A DNA stretch of 64,000 nucleotides from Aureitalea marina (GTDB taxonomy: Bacteria > Bacteroidota > Bacteroidia > Flavobacteriales > Flavobacteriaceae). The notes under the pieces were generated by a model that was given only the letters and a program-made list of their open reading frames with translations, did no database searches and was not told the DNA's origin. Positions 51,429-60,770 of this stretch are shown here, in pieces (positions within the stretch are counted from its first letter, which is position 1; each line of letters starts with the position of its first letter). The position numbers and the translations under genes were made by a program. The stretch is taken from assembly GCF_002943755.1 (NCBI RefSeq), contig NZ_MQUB01000001.1, forward strand, positions 2,893,653 to 2,957,652, written 5' to 3'.

Positions 51429-52802
51429 GTGTCGGTTACCCGAACAATAGAGACTATTTTCAGAAGGTTCTTGCCTTCACCCTTTGCCATTGCCGTGATC
51501 TTAACCTTGGTCACCATGGTGCTGGCCTATTTCTTTACTCCGGCCCCGGAAACCGGGAGCCAGTTCTCGGCTATTTTAACCTATTGGGAGAAGGGGATAT
51601 GGAATAATGGCTTGCTGGTATTTGCTTACCAAATGATGCTCATACTGGTGCTCGGGCATATCCTGGTTCTGAGTAAACCGATGAATACCTTGATCACGGC
51701 GCTTACCGATAAGGTGCACAATACCTCCCAGGCAGTTGTCCTGGTCAGTATTTCCACCATGATGGTCGCCTTTTTTAACTGGGGGCTTGGCTTGATCTTC
51801 GGGGCTATCCTGGCCCGCAAAGTGGCAGAGGCCTCACAGCAACGCGGTTTTGCCATTAACTACCCCATGATCGGAGCTGCGGGTTATGCTGGGATGATGA
51901 TCTGGCACGGAGGGATCAGTGGTTCTGCGCCTGCCAAGGTTGCGGAAACTGGTCACTTGGCGGGTTTTATGGAAGGAGTGGGAACCCAGGAGGCGGCTGT
52001 GCTTCCTGACCTCATTTCGTACAGTCAAACCGTTTTCAGTGGTTCCAATTTGCTTCTTTTTGGGCTTTTATTGGTGTTGATTCCCGCATTTTTGTGGTGG
52101 CTTTCCAAAAAGAGTAGCACCGCACCCACTTCGGTTCCAATTTATTCGGGATCTCAAGCGGACGACATGGGCGATGGTATTGTCCATGGTGCGGATAGGT
52201 CTCGTTGGTTGTGTATGGGTTTTGGAGTACTGGTGCTCATTGCCTTTGGGATTCGTTATGCCGAAGATCTGCAGGAACTGGCCATTACCCCCAATCTGCT
52301 TAACTTCTTTATGTTTGGGCTTGCCCTGATCTTGCACGGTAGTTTCAGGTCCTTTCTCAATGCCTTGGAAGAGGCGATCAGAGGGGCTTCGGGTATACTG
52401 ATACAGTTCCCGCTATACTTCGGGATCATGGGGATTATGCGGGATAGTGGGATGATCGTGCAGATATCTGATTTTTTTGTTTCCATAGCTACTCCGGTCA
52501 CTATGCCCATCTTTACCTTCTTCAGCGCTGGCTTGGTGAATTTATTCGTGCCGAGTGGAGGTGGTCAATGGGCTGTACAGGGACCCATCGTGGTGGAGTC
52601 TGCCCTGCAATTAGGAGTTCCTTTGCCCAAGGCCATTATGGCGCTTTCATATGGGGATCAGATCACCAATATGTTACAGCCTTTCTGGGCACTGCCATTA
52701 TTGGGGATTACAAGGCTTAAGGCCAGGGAGATTTTGCCTTTTACCTTCCTGATGATGCTGGTTGGAATAGTGGTGTTTTTGCTAGGACTTTGGCTCCTGT
52801 AA
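51429..52802 (+). CDS. Short-chain fatty acid transporter (AtoE-like)
   Basis: A 457-residue membrane protein with about 12 hydrophobic segments. The start RRFLPSPFAIAVILTLVTMV, FNWGLGLIFGAILAR and LFVPSGGGQWAVQGPIV match the short-chain fatty acid uptake family (AtoE type). The start codon appears to be GTG. A terminator-like hairpin follows. Confidence 0.9.
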   Translation: MSVTRTIETIFRRFLPSPFAIAVILTLVTMVLAYFFTPAPETGSQFSAILTYWEKGIWNNGLLVFAYQMMLILVLGHILVLSKPMNTLITALTDKVHNTSQAVVLVSISTMMVAFFNWGLGLIFGAILARKVAEASQQRGFAINYPMIGAAGYAGMMIWHGGISGSAPAKVAETGHLAGFMEGVGTQEAAVLPDLISYSQTVFSGSNLLLFGLLLVLIPAFLWWLSKKSSTAPTSVPIYSGSQADDMGDGIVHGADRSRWLCMGFGVLVLIAFGIRYAEDLQELAITPNLLNFFMFGLALILHGSFRSFLNALEEAIRGASGILIQFPLYFGIMGIMRDSGMIVQISDFFVSIATPVTMPIFTFFSAGLVNLFVPSGGGQWAVQGPIVVESALQLGVPLPKAIMALSYGDQITNMLQPFWALPLLGITRLKAREILPFTFLMMLVGIVVFLLGLWLL

Positions 52803-52806
52803 CAAA

Positions 52807-52836
52807 TTAACCTCGCCGAAGCGAGGTTAGTTTGTG
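52807..52836 (+). terminator. Hairpin after the AtoE-like gene
   Basis: TAACCTCGC and GCGAGGTTA form a perfect stem around the tetraloop CGAA, followed by a short T-rich stretch. Its position 5 bases after the stop suits a terminator, though the T run is weak. Confidence 0.7.
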
Positions 52837-52973
52837 GTTAAGGTAACTTGTTTGACAAACTCAAAAAACAATGATGAACAAAATAGGTGTCAAAAAAGTT
52901 ATTAAATATCTGAAAAAGTTGACGATTTACCAACAAAAATCGACCTTTTAACACTCAAAATGAGTCATTTTTC

Positions 52974-53615
52974 GTGTTTTTTCTTCAAAAACAACTGATT
53001 TTTCCATCCGTCGACCTGGCTAATAGTGAGGGTCTGTTGGCTGTGGGTGGAGACCTCAGTGTAGACAGGCTTAAATTGGCGTATCAATCCGGTATTTTCC
53101 CTTGGTTTTCACCAGGGGACCCAATCCTATGGTGGAGCCCTGATCCCAGGGCTGTTCTATTTCCGGACCGTCTCAAGGTGTCCAAGTCACTTAGAAGGAC
53201 CATCAACAAGGGTCACTTTGAATTGAGAAGGAATACGGCCTTTGAAGAAGTTATCCGGCATTGTGCAACCATTCCAAGATCCGGGGAAGATGGCACCTGG
53301 ATCACGGAAGAGATGATAAGAGCCTATTTGAAGCTACACCAGCAGGGTATGGCCAAGTCCTACGAGATCTGGAAGGAAGGTAAGTTAGTTGGCGGGCTAT
53401 ATGGGGTTGATCTGCCCCAGCAAAAAGTCTTCTGTGGGGAAAGCATGTTCAGCCTGGAAAGTGATGCATCAAAGGTGGCACTTTTCTATCTGGCACAGGA
53501 GTTGAAGGCAAAAGAATACAAGCTTATCGACTGCCAGATCATCAATGATCATCTGCTTAGCCTGGGGGTAGAGATCGTCCCTCGCACGGCCTTTATTAGC
53601 TATCTAAATGTTTGA
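52974..53615 (+). CDS. aat: Leucyl/phenylalanyl-tRNA-protein transferase
   Basis: A 213-residue enzyme that adds Leu or Phe to proteins with N-terminal Arg or Lys, marking them for ClpAP-type degradation. The family elements GLLAVGGDLSVDRLKLAYQ, GIFPWFSPGDPILWWSPDPR and FCGESMFS are all present. The start appears to be GTG; the nearest ATG upstream is out of frame. Confidence 0.95.
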   Translation: MFFLQKQLIFPSVDLANSEGLLAVGGDLSVDRLKLAYQSGIFPWFSPGDPILWWSPDPRAVLFPDRLKVSKSLRRTINKGHFELRRNTAFEEVIRHCATIPRSGEDGTWITEEMIRAYLKLHQQGMAKSYEIWKEGKLVGGLYGVDLPQQKVFCGESMFSLESDASKVALFYLAQELKAKEYKLIDCQIINDHLLSLGVEIVPRTAFISYLNV

Positions 53616-53674
53616 TAATCAGTATCAGACATTTCTCTCAATTTAAGTATCTTCGTGTACTCGATTAAACGACT

Positions 53675-55417
53675 ATGAAAAAGAAATACTTCGCTCCATT
53701 GATCATTGCCCTGTTCGGCATGCTTAGTTTTAACACCTATGCCCAGGAGGTTCTGCCCAAGGGTTTGACCGATGTGGAAAAGGCCCTTATTCCTTCTTAT
53801 CAGTTCCGATCGCTCAATCGGACTCCACCTCCAGCTTCTGCCGTGCGCGCTATGGCCGAGTGGGAAGAAGTAGAGTACCTGGTAATAACCTGGCAACCGA
53901 GTTTCCCCAATATTTTGAGACAGATCGTAGCAGCAGCGGTGAACGAATGTAATGTGATCATCGTGACCGAGAACGAATCCTCTGTCTCCAATTATTTGAC
54001 TTCCAATGGGGTCGATATTAGCAATGTTCAGTTCCTGGACGTACCCTGGGACAGTATCTGGATCCGGGATTATGCCGCAAATACGGTTTATACTGAGGAT
54101 GTTGGAGAACGTGCTTTGGTAGATTGGATCTACAATCGGCCGCGACCCAATGACGATGTAATACCATCGGCCCATGCCAACCTGTTGGGGCTTCCTATCT
54201 ATATTACAGATTCAGGGACCAACGACCTGGTCAATACAGGGGGCAACTACATGAGCGATGGTCTAGGGAATGCCTTTGCATCAGAGCTGATCCTGGAGGA
54301 AAATGAAGCCGGCAACCCATACGGGGTTTCCGCCAAGACCGAAGAACAGATCGATGCCATTATGAACGAGTATATGGGGATAGAGAATTACATCAAAATG
54401 ACCCCACTCCCATTTGACATCATCAACCACATCGACATGCATATGAAGCTGCTGGACGAGCAGACCTTGTTGGTGAGCCGTTATCCCAACGGAGTAGCAG
54501 ATGGGCCACAGATCGAGGAGAATATCGATTATGTATTGAATAATTTCCAGTCTGCCTTCGGTACGCCATTCGATGTGAAATGGATAGATGCTCCGCCTAG
54601 TGCAGGGGGGAGTTATCCGGATACAGGCGGATACTACCGAAACTATACCAATGCCCTCTTTTTGAACAAGACCATTTTGATCCCTACCTATAGGCCGGAA
54701 GTTGATGGGCCCGCTTTGGAACAGTGGGAACAAATGATGCCTGGATACAATATCGTAGGGATTGATGTAGACAATCCAGAAGAGAACCTGATCTCCCTGG
54801 TTGGAGCCATTCACTGTATAACCCATACTATAGGGGTTGAAAACCCATTGTGGATCGTGCATCAGCCGGTAACAGAAGCTGCCGATGGCGAAACCGTAGA
54901 GCTCAATGCCATGATCAAGCACAACAGTGGGGTAGATGAGGCAGCGGTTTTTTACCGGGAAGCGGATGAGACCAATTGGTCGGAGATCTCCATGTCTTCT
55001 ACCGGTGACGACAACTGGACCGCTGATCTTAGCATAGCTGCAGATAGTGACGATATCGAATATTACATCCATGCCCAAGCCAATTCCGGCAAGGAGATCA
55101 GCCGTCCGATCGTAGCACCTGAAGGGTATTGGACCATGACAACAGATCAACTCGGAACATCAGAATTGGCTGAAAGCCGTATTTCGGCGCCTTATCCCAA
55201 TCCATCAACTGATCAGGTCAATTTCCGTCTTGGAAACCTGAACTCTCAGGTGCAGGTCAGGGTAAGCAATATGTTGGGTCAGATCTTACTGGAGACCCAA
55301 TTGGATGGTAGCCAGGGAATATTCCAACTGCAACTACAACCATCCTGGAGTGGAGTACTGATGGTCTCTTTCGAAGGGGATTTCGGGCGGGTTACACGTC
55401 AGCTAATCAAGCGTTAG
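53675..55417 (+). CDS. Secreted agmatine/peptidylarginine deiminase-like protein with T9SS tail
   Basis: A 580-residue protein with a signal peptide (residues 1-23), a guanidine-deiminase domain and a C-terminal secretion domain. Catalytic elements are DSIWIRDY (Asp), GGNYMSDG, HIDMHMKLL (His) and the Cys in GAIHCITHT. The last 80 residues (SAPYPNPSTDQVNF to VTRQLIKR) look like a type IX secretion sorting domain. A beta-rich linker domain lies between. It may deiminate agmatine or protein arginine outside the cell. Confidence 0.9.
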   Translation: MKKKYFAPLIIALFGMLSFNTYAQEVLPKGLTDVEKALIPSYQFRSLNRTPPPASAVRAMAEWEEVEYLVITWQPSFPNILRQIVAAAVNECNVIIVTENESSVSNYLTSNGVDISNVQFLDVPWDSIWIRDYAANTVYTEDVGERALVDWIYNRPRPNDDVIPSAHANLLGLPIYITDSGTNDLVNTGGNYMSDGLGNAFASELILEENEAGNPYGVSAKTEEQIDAIMNEYMGIENYIKMTPLPFDIINHIDMHMKLLDEQTLLVSRYPNGVADGPQIEENIDYVLNNFQSAFGTPFDVKWIDAPPSAGGSYPDTGGYYRNYTNALFLNKTILIPTYRPEVDGPALEQWEQMMPGYNIVGIDVDNPEENLISLVGAIHCITHTIGVENPLWIVHQPVTEAADGETVELNAMIKHNSGVDEAAVFYREADETNWSEISMSSTGDDNWTADLSIAADSDDIEYYIHAQANSGKEISRPIVAPEGYWTMTTDQLGTSELAESRISAPYPNPSTDQVNFRLGNLNSQVQVRVSNMLGQILLETQLDGSQGIFQLQLQPSWSGVLMVSFEGDFGRVTRQLIKR

Positions 55418-56115
55418 CCAGTAGGAATAGCATAGATAACCCGGGTATATAGAAAATAGCGCTGTATCAAACCCCTATTGTAACCCTCAGCCCTAAATTC
55501 AAAATTGAGTTGGAGCTTCCATTGTTTGTTCAATTCGTAACCTAGTGCGCCGGTAAACCGCTGATCCCATAACGGTCTTATGACAGATGCCGTAGTAAGT
55601 AGACTCTCGGTAGAGAAGATGGTGTAAAATTCTCCTGGGTCCAATCGCTCCCCACTCAAAGGAAAGTCCAGCGAAAGTTGGTATCTAAACCGGAATAAAG
55701 TAGTCGAAAAGCGAAACCGTTGGTCTGCCTGCAGCCTATTTCCCAAGCTAAATTTGCCAAATGAGATATCTAGGGCATAGGCTTCACTCAGGCGAAATTC
55801 ATTCTCTGCCTGACGATCCGCTATCTGGTTGATGCGATACATACTGGTCATCCCGATATGACTTCTAAAGCCAGTCCTGTAATTGGCCTTAGCATCCCAC
55901 TGGATGTGACTGCTGCTGATTTCTCCGTCAAATCTCCTCAGTTCAAAGTCAACTTGGGATCTGTAGGATATCCCCATATTGAAATTCCAATCTGGATTCA
56001 ACTGGTAGTTTACATCTATTTCCGGTTGCCAGACGAAGGGATCAGATTGAGCTTGGATCAAAGTAGATAACAGCAAAAGAAAGAGGACTATAATCCTAGA
56101 ATTTCTTGTAATCAT
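55414..56115 (-). CDS. DUF2490 family outer-membrane-like protein
   Basis: A 233-residue exported protein with a signal peptide (ending IQAQ). Alternating strands with aromatic residues (WNFNMGISYRSQVDFELRRF) and the ending RYFLYTRVIYAIP point to a small beta-barrel of the DUF2490 type. It overlaps the upstream gene by 20 bases and converges with the deiminase gene. Confidence 0.85.
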   Translation of the reverse strand: MITRNSRIIVLFLLLLSTLIQAQSDPFVWQPEIDVNYQLNPDWNFNMGISYRSQVDFELRRFDGEISSSHIQWDAKANYRTGFRSHIGMTSMYRINQIADRQAENEFRLSEAYALDISFGKFSLGNRLQADQRFRFSTTLFRFRYQLSLDFPLSGERLDPGEFYTIFSTESLLTTASVIRPLWDQRFTGALGYELNKQWKLQLNFEFRAEGYNRGLIQRYFLYTRVIYAIPTG

Positions 56116-56674
56116 AGGTCATTCCTTCTATGGCTCTTTTGCCGATCAGTTCCCCGGTTGGGCCAAAAGTGAGTTCATAATGTTTAGTGAGGCCTTCTTC
56201 CCTTACCGAGACCTCAAGTTCCAGGTTCTTAATCAGTCCTGGATCGCTTAGAAAAATCCTCTCCAATACATCATTACCATTTTCGGCCAAGGTGTATTGT
56301 TTTTGGACCCTGTCCGTTCGCCAACGTTTATAACCACTATCCAAATAGGCGGCGATCTTGGATCTAATTTCGGGGGAGATGGTCTTATATCTTATTAGAA
56401 CTTCTACATCCAAAAGCTTACCAGTTGTGTCGAATTCGATACTGAACACCTTGTTTTCGGCCTTAAACTTGACCTCGTAACTGGTTTGCTGTCCGTCTTG
56501 TTCTATATAATATCGAACTTGCTCAGGGATCTCAGGATGCGTGTCCAACCATTGAAGTGCGGTTGCTGGGAATTGGGAGCGGTCAATCCGCTTTTCAAAT
56601 TCCATCTTGGCTTGGGCTTGGCTCGAAAGACTGGTCAATAAAAACAAGAGTATCAGGAGACGAGTTCTTATCAT
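56096..56674 (-). CDS. Exported PepSY-like protein
   Basis: A 192-residue exported protein with signal peptide (residues 1-22). Two copies of a PepSY-like pattern can be seen (LQWLDTHPE, then SYEVKFKAENKVFSIEFD and a similar second half ending HYELTFGPTGELIGKR). It may bind a partner in the periplasm. The stop overlaps the DUF2490 gene, and the start overlaps the tag gene by 4 bases. Confidence 0.75.
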   Translation of the reverse strand: MIRTRLLILLFLLTSLSSQAQAKMEFEKRIDRSQFPATALQWLDTHPEIPEQVRYYIEQDGQQTSYEVKFKAENKVFSIEFDTTGKLLDVEVLIRYKTISPEIRSKIAAYLDSGYKRWRTDRVQKQYTLAENGNDVLERIFLSDPGLIKNLELEVSVREEGLTKHYELTFGPTGELIGKRAIEGMTYDYKKF

Positions 56675-57255
56675 AAGCCCTTAACTTCATTGTGCCTAAA
56701 ACAACCAACCATGTGGTCATTGACCATCCCTGTTGCTTGCATGTGCGCGTAGACAACTGTAGTTCCGACAAACTTGAACCCTCTTTTCTTGAGATCTTTA
56801 CTAATAGTGTCGCTCAGCGGAGTATTGGCTGGGACCTCTTTCATTTCCAGGAACTGATTCACGATGGGCTTACCCTCGGTAAAGCCCCAAAAATAGCTCG
56901 AGAAACTCCCAAACTCTTCCTGGGTCCGTATAAAGGCCTGGGCATTGCTCACTGCAGCGCGGACCTTTAATTTATTCCGGATGATCCCCGGATCTTCCAG
57001 TAACTGAGCGATTTTCTCCTCACCGTATTGGGCGATCTTTTGGTAGTCGAAATCGTCAAAGGCCCGGCGGAAATTCTCCCGTTTTCTCAGCACGGTGATC
57101 CAGCTTAGTCCGGCCTGGAAGGTCTCCATTAGTAGGAACTCGAACAAGGTCTGATCATCACGAACCGGGCTGCCCCATTCCTGGTCGTGATAGTCAACAT
57201 AAAGCGGGTCCGTGCCACACCAGCTGCAGCGGATTGGTTCTTCGGAATTGCTCAT
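56671..57255 (-). CDS. tag: DNA-3-methyladenine glycosylase I
   Basis: A 194-residue repair enzyme that removes 3-methyladenine from DNA. Zinc-binding Cys residues are in RCSWCGTDPLYVDYHD, the substrate pocket in EWGSPVRDDQTLFEFLLMET and AGLSWITVLRKRENFR, and distal His and Cys in HMVGCFRH. The start MSNSEEPIRC is preferred to the longer frame. It is divergent from the thioredoxin-like gene. Confidence 0.95.
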   Translation of the reverse strand: MSNSEEPIRCSWCGTDPLYVDYHDQEWGSPVRDDQTLFEFLLMETFQAGLSWITVLRKRENFRRAFDDFDYQKIAQYGEEKIAQLLEDPGIIRNKLKVRAAVSNAQAFIRTQEEFGSFSSYFWGFTEGKPIVNQFLEMKEVPANTPLSDTISKDLKKRGFKFVGTTVVYAHMQATGMVNDHMVGCFRHNEVKGL

Positions 57256-57300
57256 GTTTCCAAGGTAGTAAGTTTTGTACTTTTTCACGACAGATACCCT

Positions 57301-57927
57301 ATGAATATCACACAAGTAATTTCGACACAGCGAAGAGAAGAATTAGTTGCTCAGGCTTTGAATAATGCCATGAGCTCTAATGAATACCTGGAGTTATTTG
57401 AAAAACATGTTCAAAGTAACAGCAGTACCTATCCGGATGCTTCAGAATCTATGGCGCAGTACACCAAACTGAATTGGGCCAGGGCCAAACGGGTGGGAAA
57501 GACCCTGAAGATTCCACAGGAGATCAAAGAGAACTTCAGTGCCTACAATGCAGATCACAGTTGGTTGGTTATTACAGAGAGCTGGTGCGGTGACGCCGCA
57601 CAGAGCATTCCTGTTATGCAGCGATTGCTGGAATTGTCTGATGATGCCCAGATCAAAATTGTACTGAGAGACCAACACCCGCAGCTGATGGATGCCTTTC
57701 TGTTTGATGGGACTCGCTCTATTCCCGTCCTGATCGTCGTGGATAATACAAGTGGTCAGATCGTTGGGAGCTGGGGGCCTCGACCTGGTGTGATCAATGA
57801 GCAGGTCAGAGAGTACAAGAAACAGCACGGTGGCCTGACAGCAGAGTTCAAGAAAGACCTGCAACGCTGGTACAATAAGGACAAGGGACTGACCACCATG
57901 CAAGATCTTAGCGAGCTGATCGCTTAA
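57301..57927 (+). CDS. Thioredoxin-like protein without CxxC
   Basis: A 208-residue thioredoxin-fold protein. The active-site position reads ESWCGDAAQSIP, so only the first Cys of the usual CxxC is present. RSIPVLIVVDN gives the cis-Pro loop. It probably acts as a one-Cys reductase, a sensor or a scaffold. The start MNITQVISTQ is preferred to an upstream start. Its end overlaps the convergent TonB-like gene. Confidence 0.85.
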   Translation: MNITQVISTQRREELVAQALNNAMSSNEYLELFEKHVQSNSSTYPDASESMAQYTKLNWARAKRVGKTLKIPQEIKENFSAYNADHSWLVITESWCGDAAQSIPVMQRLLELSDDAQIKIVLRDQHPQLMDAFLFDGTRSIPVLIVVDNTSGQIVGSWGPRPGVINEQVREYKKQHGGLTAEFKKDLQRWYNKDKGLTTMQDLSELIA

Positions 57928-58616
57928 TCTTGTCCTGGGAAGTTGTAACTGATGGTACCCAATTGTTTTTCCTTGGACAATTCTTTGCTAAAAATGCTGC
58001 GATGGGCATAGTCCAACGCACTATCGATCAAGCATTGATTGGTAGTGGTAGATAAGGTGGGATTGAATTTAGCATCCCGGATCTCACCTTTTCCGTCTAC
58101 AACTATAGAGATAACTACCTTCCCAAAACCTTCACAGGTGTAGACCGGGTTGGGGAGTGCAACTGCACGTCTGTCCTTCAGCTGGTAGGAGAGTGTAGTA
58201 TTGCGTTCATTGTTCTGGTCCTGGTAGCTTGGCTTAGAATTCTTCAGGTCTTGTTGAAGTTGTTTGACTTCATCAGCCCGATTGTCATAGTCTGCAGAAC
58301 TGTTCTCAATGGCCTCGTTCATCTCGTTCAACATGGACTGGGTAGATTCGCTGATCTGCTGACGGTCGTTCTCGGCCTCTGCGATAAAACGTGCATCGGC
58401 ATTGTAAGCGCGGTTGGTTCTGATGTCAGCCTTGGATGAACTGCTTTGCTGTTCCTCTTCTTCAATTTCCGGGATGTCGATGTACTCGATATCGTATTCT
58501 GCTACTTCTTCCTGCTCAGGATAGTCTCTCAACTTGATACTCACCAATAACAAGACCAGGTTGCCGACCAAGAGGCTGGCAATCAGAAAGGCTCTGTATG
58601 AGTAATTGAAGTTCAT
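57924..58616 (-). CDS. TonB-like energy transducer
   Basis: A 230-residue protein with one N-terminal membrane segment (about residues 9-26), a long polar region with many Glu, Gln and Ser residues, and a short C-terminal domain (NPVYTCEGFGKVVISIVVDG) as in TonB C-terminal domains. It has no Pro-rich linker. It could link the inner membrane to a receptor. Confidence 0.78.
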   Translation of the reverse strand: MNFNYSYRAFLIASLLVGNLVLLLVSIKLRDYPEQEEVAEYDIEYIDIPEIEEEEQQSSSSKADIRTNRAYNADARFIAEAENDRQQISESTQSMLNEMNEAIENSSADYDNRADEVKQLQQDLKNSKPSYQDQNNERNTTLSYQLKDRRAVALPNPVYTCEGFGKVVISIVVDGKGEIRDAKFNPTLSTTTNQCLIDSALDYAHRSIFSKELSKEKQLGTISYNFPGQD

Positions 58617-58681
58617 CTAATGAGCTAATATTCAGGGTTAAAGATCGTAAAAACTGTCCTTTGATTTCGGAAATAAGGAGA

Positions 58682-59377
58682 TTAGGATTTCATTTTCTGT
58701 TCAAAATCTTCCAAATTCCAGGCATTCTCCACCTTGAAATCCCCAATACGGGTCCGTCGAAGGGACTGCAAATAAGCTCCGTTATCAAGAGCTTTGCCCA
58801 GGTCCCTTGCCAGGGATCGTATGTATGTACCCTTGCCACATTCGATCTCAAAATCGACCTGTGGCATATTGAAATGGGTCAGGTCAAACCGATGCACCTG
58901 TATGGTCCGCCAGGGGATCTCCACATCTTCCCCTTTCCGGGCATGTTCGTATAGTCTTTTTCCGTCCTTCTTAACAGCAGAAAATATGGGAGGTTGTTGT
59001 TGGATCTCTCCCACAAATGACGTAGCAGCTTCTTTGATGGTATCCTCATTTAGATGGTCCGTTGGAAAACGCTGGTCTATCTCAGTTTCCAGGTCGGCAC
59101 TGGGGGTGGTGGCTCCCAAAACAAATGAACCTGTATAGGTCTTATCCTGCCCTTGGAACTCGGCTATCCTTTTAGTCATTTTCCCGGTACACAGGATCAG
59201 CAAGCCGGTGGCCAGGGGGTCCAATGTACCCGCATGACCAACCTTGATCTTTTTAAGGTCAAATCTCTTCCGGATCAACCATCGCACCTTGTTTACTACT
59301 TGAAAGGATGTCCAGTTAAGCGGCTTTTCTATCAGCAGTACCTGTCCCTCCAGGAATTGTTCTTTGCTCATATCCAT
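58682..59377 (-). CDS. truB: tRNA pseudouridine(55) synthase
   Basis: A 231-residue enzyme that makes pseudouridine at position 55 of tRNA. The catalytic Asp is in KVGHAGTLDPLATGLL (about residues 42-57). QQQPPIFSAVKKDGKRLYEHAR and CGKGTYIRSLARDLG are typical. It overlaps uppP by 10 bases. Confidence 0.96.
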   Translation of the reverse strand: MDMSKEQFLEGQVLLIEKPLNWTSFQVVNKVRWLIRKRFDLKKIKVGHAGTLDPLATGLLILCTGKMTKRIAEFQGQDKTYTGSFVLGATTPSADLETEIDQRFPTDHLNEDTIKEAATSFVGEIQQQPPIFSAVKKDGKRLYEHARKGEDVEIPWRTIQVHRFDLTHFNMPQVDFEIECGKGTYIRSLARDLGKALDNGAYLQSLRRTRIGDFKVENAWNLEDFEQKMKS

Positions 59378-60162
59378 AAACCGATGACAATGGATCCAAT
59401 CCCGACCACCAGGCAGTAAATGGCAAATCCGGTGAGTTTGCTATTGCGCACCAGGCGGATCATCCAGTTACAAGCAACCAGTCCGGAAAGGAAAGCAGCT
59501 CCAAAACCAAGGATTAAAGGAAGTGTTTGTGAGGTCTCCGAGCTCAATGCTCCGTCCAGGATATCCTTCCCGATCTTTCCAAAGATCAAAGGGACTACCA
59601 TCAGGAATGAGAATCGAGCAGCTTTCCCCTTGTCGTTCCCCAAGAGGACCGAGGTGGAAATGGTGGCTCCGCTACGGGATATGCCAGGTAATACAGCAAC
59701 CGCTTGTGCTATCCCGATCACCAGGGCGTTTTTATAGGTCACCGGCTTTCCGGTGTTCTTGGCCTTGTCTGCAAAGGCCAGAAGGGCTGCAGTAACGATC
59801 AGCATAGCCCCGACAAAGACAATATTGCCGGAGAAAAGACTCTCCAATTCCTCTTCCAGAAACACCCCCACGAGGGCAGCAGGGATCATGGAGATCACGA
59901 TCTTCAGTGAGAACCGGAAGGCCTCATTGTTTTTGAATTGCAACAAACCTGAAATAATTTCCACGATGTCCTTCCGGTAGATCACTATGGTGCTCAGGGC
60001 CGTTGCAAAGTGTACCACGACTGTGAACAGCAGGCTTTCTTGTGGCAGGGAATTATCCCCTAGCAGGGCCTTACCCAGTTCCAGATGGCCACTGGAGGAT
60101 ACGGGTAAGAATTCCGTCAGACCCTGGACAATACCCAGGATGATGGCGTCCAGACTATCCAT
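59368..60162 (-). CDS. uppP: Undecaprenyl-diphosphatase
   Basis: A 264-residue integral membrane enzyme that recycles the lipid carrier of peptidoglycan and other surface polymers. The family motifs GLTEFLPVSSSGHLEL (about residues 15-30) and PGISRSGATISTSVLLG (about 160-176) are complete. Eight or so membrane segments are present. It lies between the DUF3098 gene and truB. Confidence 0.96.
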   Translation of the reverse strand: MDSLDAIILGIVQGLTEFLPVSSSGHLELGKALLGDNSLPQESLLFTVVVHFATALSTIVIYRKDIVEIISGLLQFKNNEAFRFSLKIVISMIPAALVGVFLEEELESLFSGNIVFVGAMLIVTAALLAFADKAKNTGKPVTYKNALVIGIAQAVAVLPGISRSGATISTSVLLGNDKGKAARFSFLMVVPLIFGKIGKDILDGALSSETSQTLPLILGFGAAFLSGLVACNWMIRLVRNSKLTGFAIYCLVVGIGSIVIGLWI

Positions 60163-60168
60163 TGGAAA

Positions 60169-60426
60169 TTAGTTGGATTTTGGGTTCAGTAGTATGGCGT
60201 AGATCTCTATCCCAAACCCGATCAGTATCAGGGCAGGTGCCAGACGGATACGTCGCCAGGAATAGATCTCCGGGTTAAAGACGTTAGGGTCGTCACTGCC
60301 ACCGCCTATCATCAGAATGAAACCCAGGGCAATGAAGCCGATCCCGATCAGCATGAACCGATAGTTCTTCTTTGAAAAAATGAAATTGGCCTGTTTAGCT
60401 GCTTCCTTGCGTTTTTTCTCTCCCAT
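60169..60426 (-). CDS. DUF3098 small membrane protein
   Basis: An 85-residue protein with two membrane segments (about 28-42 and 62-78) and the DUF3098 feature NYRFMLIGIGFIALGFILMI, followed by GGSDDPNVFNPEIYSWRR. Function unknown; in Bacteroidota this gene often lies between ftsX and uppP, as here. Confidence 0.93.
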   Translation of the reverse strand: MGEKKRKEAAKQANFIFSKKNYRFMLIGIGFIALGFILMIGGGSDDPNVFNPEIYSWRRIRLAPALILIGFGIEIYAILLNPKSN

Positions 60427-60428
60427 CC

Positions 60429-60770
60429 TTAGTCAAATTCGGTAAAAACAATACTTCCATCCAGCGTTAATTGCGCAATGTGGTTGGAGGTTCCGGCCAT
60501 GGTTTTAGCCAAGTGCAAGTTAACCTTTTTATTCAAGAGTTTATCCTGTAATTGCGTCAGGTCCAGACCCTGTTCAAGGCCACGGTTGATATAGTAAAAA
60601 TCTCCATTCGCCTCTGTAAATACGATATCGTAAGCTGATCCTTCGGTAATGGATTGAACCACGATCTGTTTCTGCTCACAATCCTCCGGTTGAGGATTGT
60701 GAATAATACAACTGCTGGCTGTCAAAGCCAACACCAACAAAGCGATTAGTGGTTTAATAGTAGAGCTCAT
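60429..60770 (-). CDS. Small lipoprotein
   Basis: A 113-residue protein with a signal sequence and the likely lipobox TASSC at about residue 21. The mature part is polar (QIVVQSITEGSAYDIVFTE) and ends with a strand. It overlaps the ftsX gene by 17 bases, so both are probably translated together. No family was recognised. Confidence 0.8.
   Translation of the reverse strand: MSSTIKPLIALLVLALTASSCIIHNPQPEDCEQKQIVVQSITEGSAYDIVFTEANGDFYYINRGLEQGLDLTQLQDKLLNKKVNLHLAKTMAGTSNHIAQLTLDGSIVFTEFD

Noticed and set aside
52871-52951. A 26-codon basic frame (MMNKIGVKKVIKYLKKL...) between the AtoE-like gene and aat
   Set aside because: It is too short, AT-rich and without family or context support; it stays possible but unproven.
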